Of a stretch of 64,000 nucleotides of DNA, positions 62,389 through 64,000 are shown piece after piece. Every line of letters starts with the position of its first letter. The first letter of the stretch is position 1. The translations under genes and the position numbers were made by a program. A model generated the notes under the pieces. That model was not told where the DNA came from. It did not search any database and saw only the letters and a list, made by a program, of their open reading frames with translations. Origin of the DNA: Microbacterium gallinarum (GTDB taxonomy: Bacteria > Actinomycetota > Actinomycetes > Actinomycetales > Microbacteriaceae); NCBI RefSeq assembly GCF_014837165.1, contig NZ_JACSPM010000004.1, forward strand, positions 1-64,000, read 5' to 3'.

Positions 62389-64000
62389 GGCGCGTCTTCG
62401 CGGCGCACCTCGTCGGGACTCTTGTCGGGCCGCAGTCCGCGCCAGCGAGGGTGGCGCAGGATGCCGCCGGGAGTGAACTCGCCGTACTCCACTTCGCCGA
62501 CCAGCTCGGGCCGCACCCACAGCGCGTCACGGGCGTCGAGCGCCGGGACGCCGACCAGCGGGTTCTCGTCGGTGCGCAGCGGTGTGAGCGTGCGCAGGAG
62601 CTGGGTGAGCGTGCTGTCGCTGAACCCGGAGCCGACGCGCCCCGCGTACTGCAGGCCGCCGGGGCCGGGGATGCCGAGCAGAAGCGAGCCGAACGTGCCG
62701 CTGCGCCCGCCCTTGCCCGGACGGATGCCCGCGATCACCACCTCCTGGGTGCTGGTGTGCTTCACCTTGAGCCAGGACTCCGAGCGCACCCCGCCGGTGT
62801 AGCGGGATCGCGGATCCTTCACGACGATGCCCTCGAGCCGCAGCGCGCGGCTGGCGTCGAGCGCGGCGTCGACGTCGTCGAAGACGGGCGGCACAGAGAT
62901 GAGCGGGATCGCGTCGGCGGCGAGGTCTTCGAGCAGGCGCCGCCGGACGCGCAGCGGCCGGCCTGTGACGTCGTCGCCGTCGGCGGACTGCACGTCGAAG
63001 AGGTAGTACCGCACCGGGGCGCGGCGCGCTTCGCGGGCGATCTCGGCGGGACGCTCGAGGTTCATGCGCCCCTGCAGCAGCGGGAAGCTCGGCCTGCCGT
63101 CGGGCTCGAGCGCGACGAGCTCACCGTCGACGATCGCCGGGGCGTCGCCGAGGCCCGCGTCCACGTCGGTCAGCTCGGGGTAGCGGTGGGTGATGTCGTT
63201 GCCGCTGCGCGCGTGGAGCCGCAGCCGCGAGCCGTCCCATACGCCGAGCGCGCGGATGCCGTCCCACTTGCCCTCCACCCACGGCTCGCCGCCCCAGCGG
63301 GCCGCGGACTGACGGGCGATGCCGGGGGTCGCGTTCGTCGAGAGCATCGCCGGAGGGACGGGCGGTGCTGCGGATGAGTCCTCGTCAGGTGCCGCGCGCC
63401 GTGCGGGAGGTCGTTCGTCGGTCTGCGCGCTGGGTCCGACGGGGATGCCGTCCGGCTGCGGCCGGCCCGCGGCATCCGTCTTCATCCGATGCAGCAGCCA
63501 GCTCGACTTCTCACCCTCGCCCTCGGTGCGGATGAGCGCGAGGCGCACCCGTCCGAGTGGACCGCCCGGGCGACCTTCAAGCGTTGCGATCACCTCGTCG
63601 TCGCGCCACTTCTCGAGCTCGTAGCGGCCGTCGTCCCAGATCGTGACGCTGCCGCCGCCGTACTCGCCGGCCGGAATGGTGCCCTCGAAGCTCGCATACT
63701 CCATCGGGTGGTCCTCGGTCATGATGGCGAGATTGTTCCGCTTGTACGAGTGCGGGACGCCGCGCGGCACCGCCCAGCTGACGAGCACGCCGTCGTGCTC
63801 GAGGCGGAAGTCCCAGTGCAGCGCCGTCGCGTGATGCTCCTGGATCACGAAGATCGGCTTCTCGCCGTGCGGGGTCGCGCCGAGAGGGTTTCCCGGCACC
63901 GGCTCGGGAGTGCGCGAGGCGCTGCGCTTGGAGATGTACGCCGAGAGCGGCCCGGTCTCGGCCTGTCGTCCGCCCGCGTGGAAGCCGAGCGCGGTCATCG
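62385..64000 (-). CDS. ligD: LigD-type ATP-dependent DNA ligase with phosphoesterase domain (partial)
   Basis: The visible 537 residues hold an NHEJ 3'-phosphoesterase domain (FVIQEHHATALHWDFRLEHDG, then GEYGGGSVTIWD) and an ATP ligase domain. The ligase nucleotidyl lysine lies in EGKWDGIRALG, with VDGELVAL, LEGIVVK and LKVKHT motifs. The segment before the phosphoesterase (SKRSASRTPEP) is the kind of linker that joins it to a polymerase domain in full LigD. The gene therefore probably continues past 64000, and the ATG at 63998 is probably internal. Ku is not in the window. Confidence 0.85.
   Translation of the reverse strand, partial: MTALGFHAGGRQAETGPLSAYISKRSASRTPEPVPGNPLGATPHGEKPIFVIQEHHATALHWDFRLEHDGVLVSWAVPRGVPHSYKRNNLAIMTEDHPMEYASFEGTIPAGEYGGGSVTIWDDGRYELEKWRDDEVIATLEGRPGGPLGRVRLALIRTEGEGEKSSWLLHRMKTDAAGRPQPDGIPVGPSAQTDERPPARRAAPDEDSSAAPPVPPAMLSTNATPGIARQSAARWGGEPWVEGKWDGIRALGVWDGSRLRLHARSGNDITHRYPELTDVDAGLGDAPAIVDGELVALEPDGRPSFPLLQGRMNLERPAEIAREARRAPVRYYLFDVQSADGDDVTGRPLRVRRRLLEDLAADAIPLISVPPVFDDVDAALDASRALRLEGIVVKDPRSRYTGGVRSESWLKVKHTSTQEVVIAGIRPGKGGRSGTFGSLLLGIPGPGGLQYAGRVGSGFSDSTLTQLLRTLTPLRTDENPLVGVPALDARDALWVRPELVGEVEYGEFTPGGILRHPRWRGLRPDKSPDEVRREDAP

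Noticed and set aside
63996..63998. ATG taken as the start of LigD
   Set aside because: It is at the window edge, has no visible promoter, and the following residues look like the linker between polymerase and phosphoesterase domains.

Overview
The window is a dense, high-GC (about 70 percent by eye) chromosomal segment from an actinomycete of the family Microbacteriaceae, most likely Microbacterium or a close relative. The evidence is the actinobacterial DUF families (DUF3117, DUF3107, DUF3039, UPF0182, DUF2342), a paired AdnA/AdnB-type helicase-nuclease, a C50 carotenoid operon with a split lycopene cyclase, and gene orders that match Mycobacterium tuberculosis. I see no prophage, transposase, integrase or CRISPR array; the region reads as core chromosome plus one cell-envelope locus.

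Layout. 1-70 holds the 3' end of a 5S rRNA and its terminator, so an rRNA operon lies just outside the left edge. 227-2780 carries dapE, a PIG-V-type membrane mannosyltransferase and DUF3117. 2848-7670 is a block resembling Rv1220c-Rv1234: O-methyltransferase, tatB, mrp, DUF1003, a MgtE-N/CBS protein and a general stress protein. The sigE, anti-sigma and htrA genes usual between the methyltransferase and tatB are missing. 7670-15064 holds assorted enzymes: alpha/beta hydrolase, gamma-glutamyltransferase, Xaa-Pro peptidase, EEP phosphatase, PHP phosphatase and two small membrane proteins.

15071-35225 is a second long synteny block corresponding to Rv3211 down to Rv3193c: DEAD-box RNA helicase, ferritin-like protein, DUF3107, adnA-adnB, a degenerate APH-like kinase, nudC, uvrD2, a ThiF/cyclodehydratase-like protein, DUF2342, a PDZ-Lon(S16) protease and UPF0182. 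35294-40872 is the carotenoid operon idi-crtE-crtB-crtI-crtYe-crtYf-crtEb. Nearly all junctions are 4-nt start/stop overlaps, and a divergent MarR regulator (CrtR-like) flanks a palindrome that sits on the predicted -10 box. An initiator tRNA-fMet follows.

41649-45927 carries DUF6328, a nitrilase, an aminotransferase and a trypsin-like PDZ protease. 45992-54492 is an envelope locus: three CDP-glycerol glycerophosphotransferase-like proteins, a GT2 glycosyltransferase and a sugar-type nucleotidyltransferase, with maltokinase and EcsC genes interspersed. 54689-57408 is a two-gene ABC exporter. 57450-62388 is DUF3039, pncB, the murI-rph-rdgB operon and a CDF metal exporter with a candidate Zur site. 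The right edge is a LigD-type DNA repair ligase running off the window.

Two genome-scale signals stand out. First, at least 20 genes carry a TANNNT hexamer 6-8 nt before an ATG or GTG, the signature of leaderless transcription. Second, the heptamer GGATGCC/GGCATCC recurs about 80 times. Convergent genes are packed tail to tail, often with overlapping stop codons, and few intrinsic terminators are visible.
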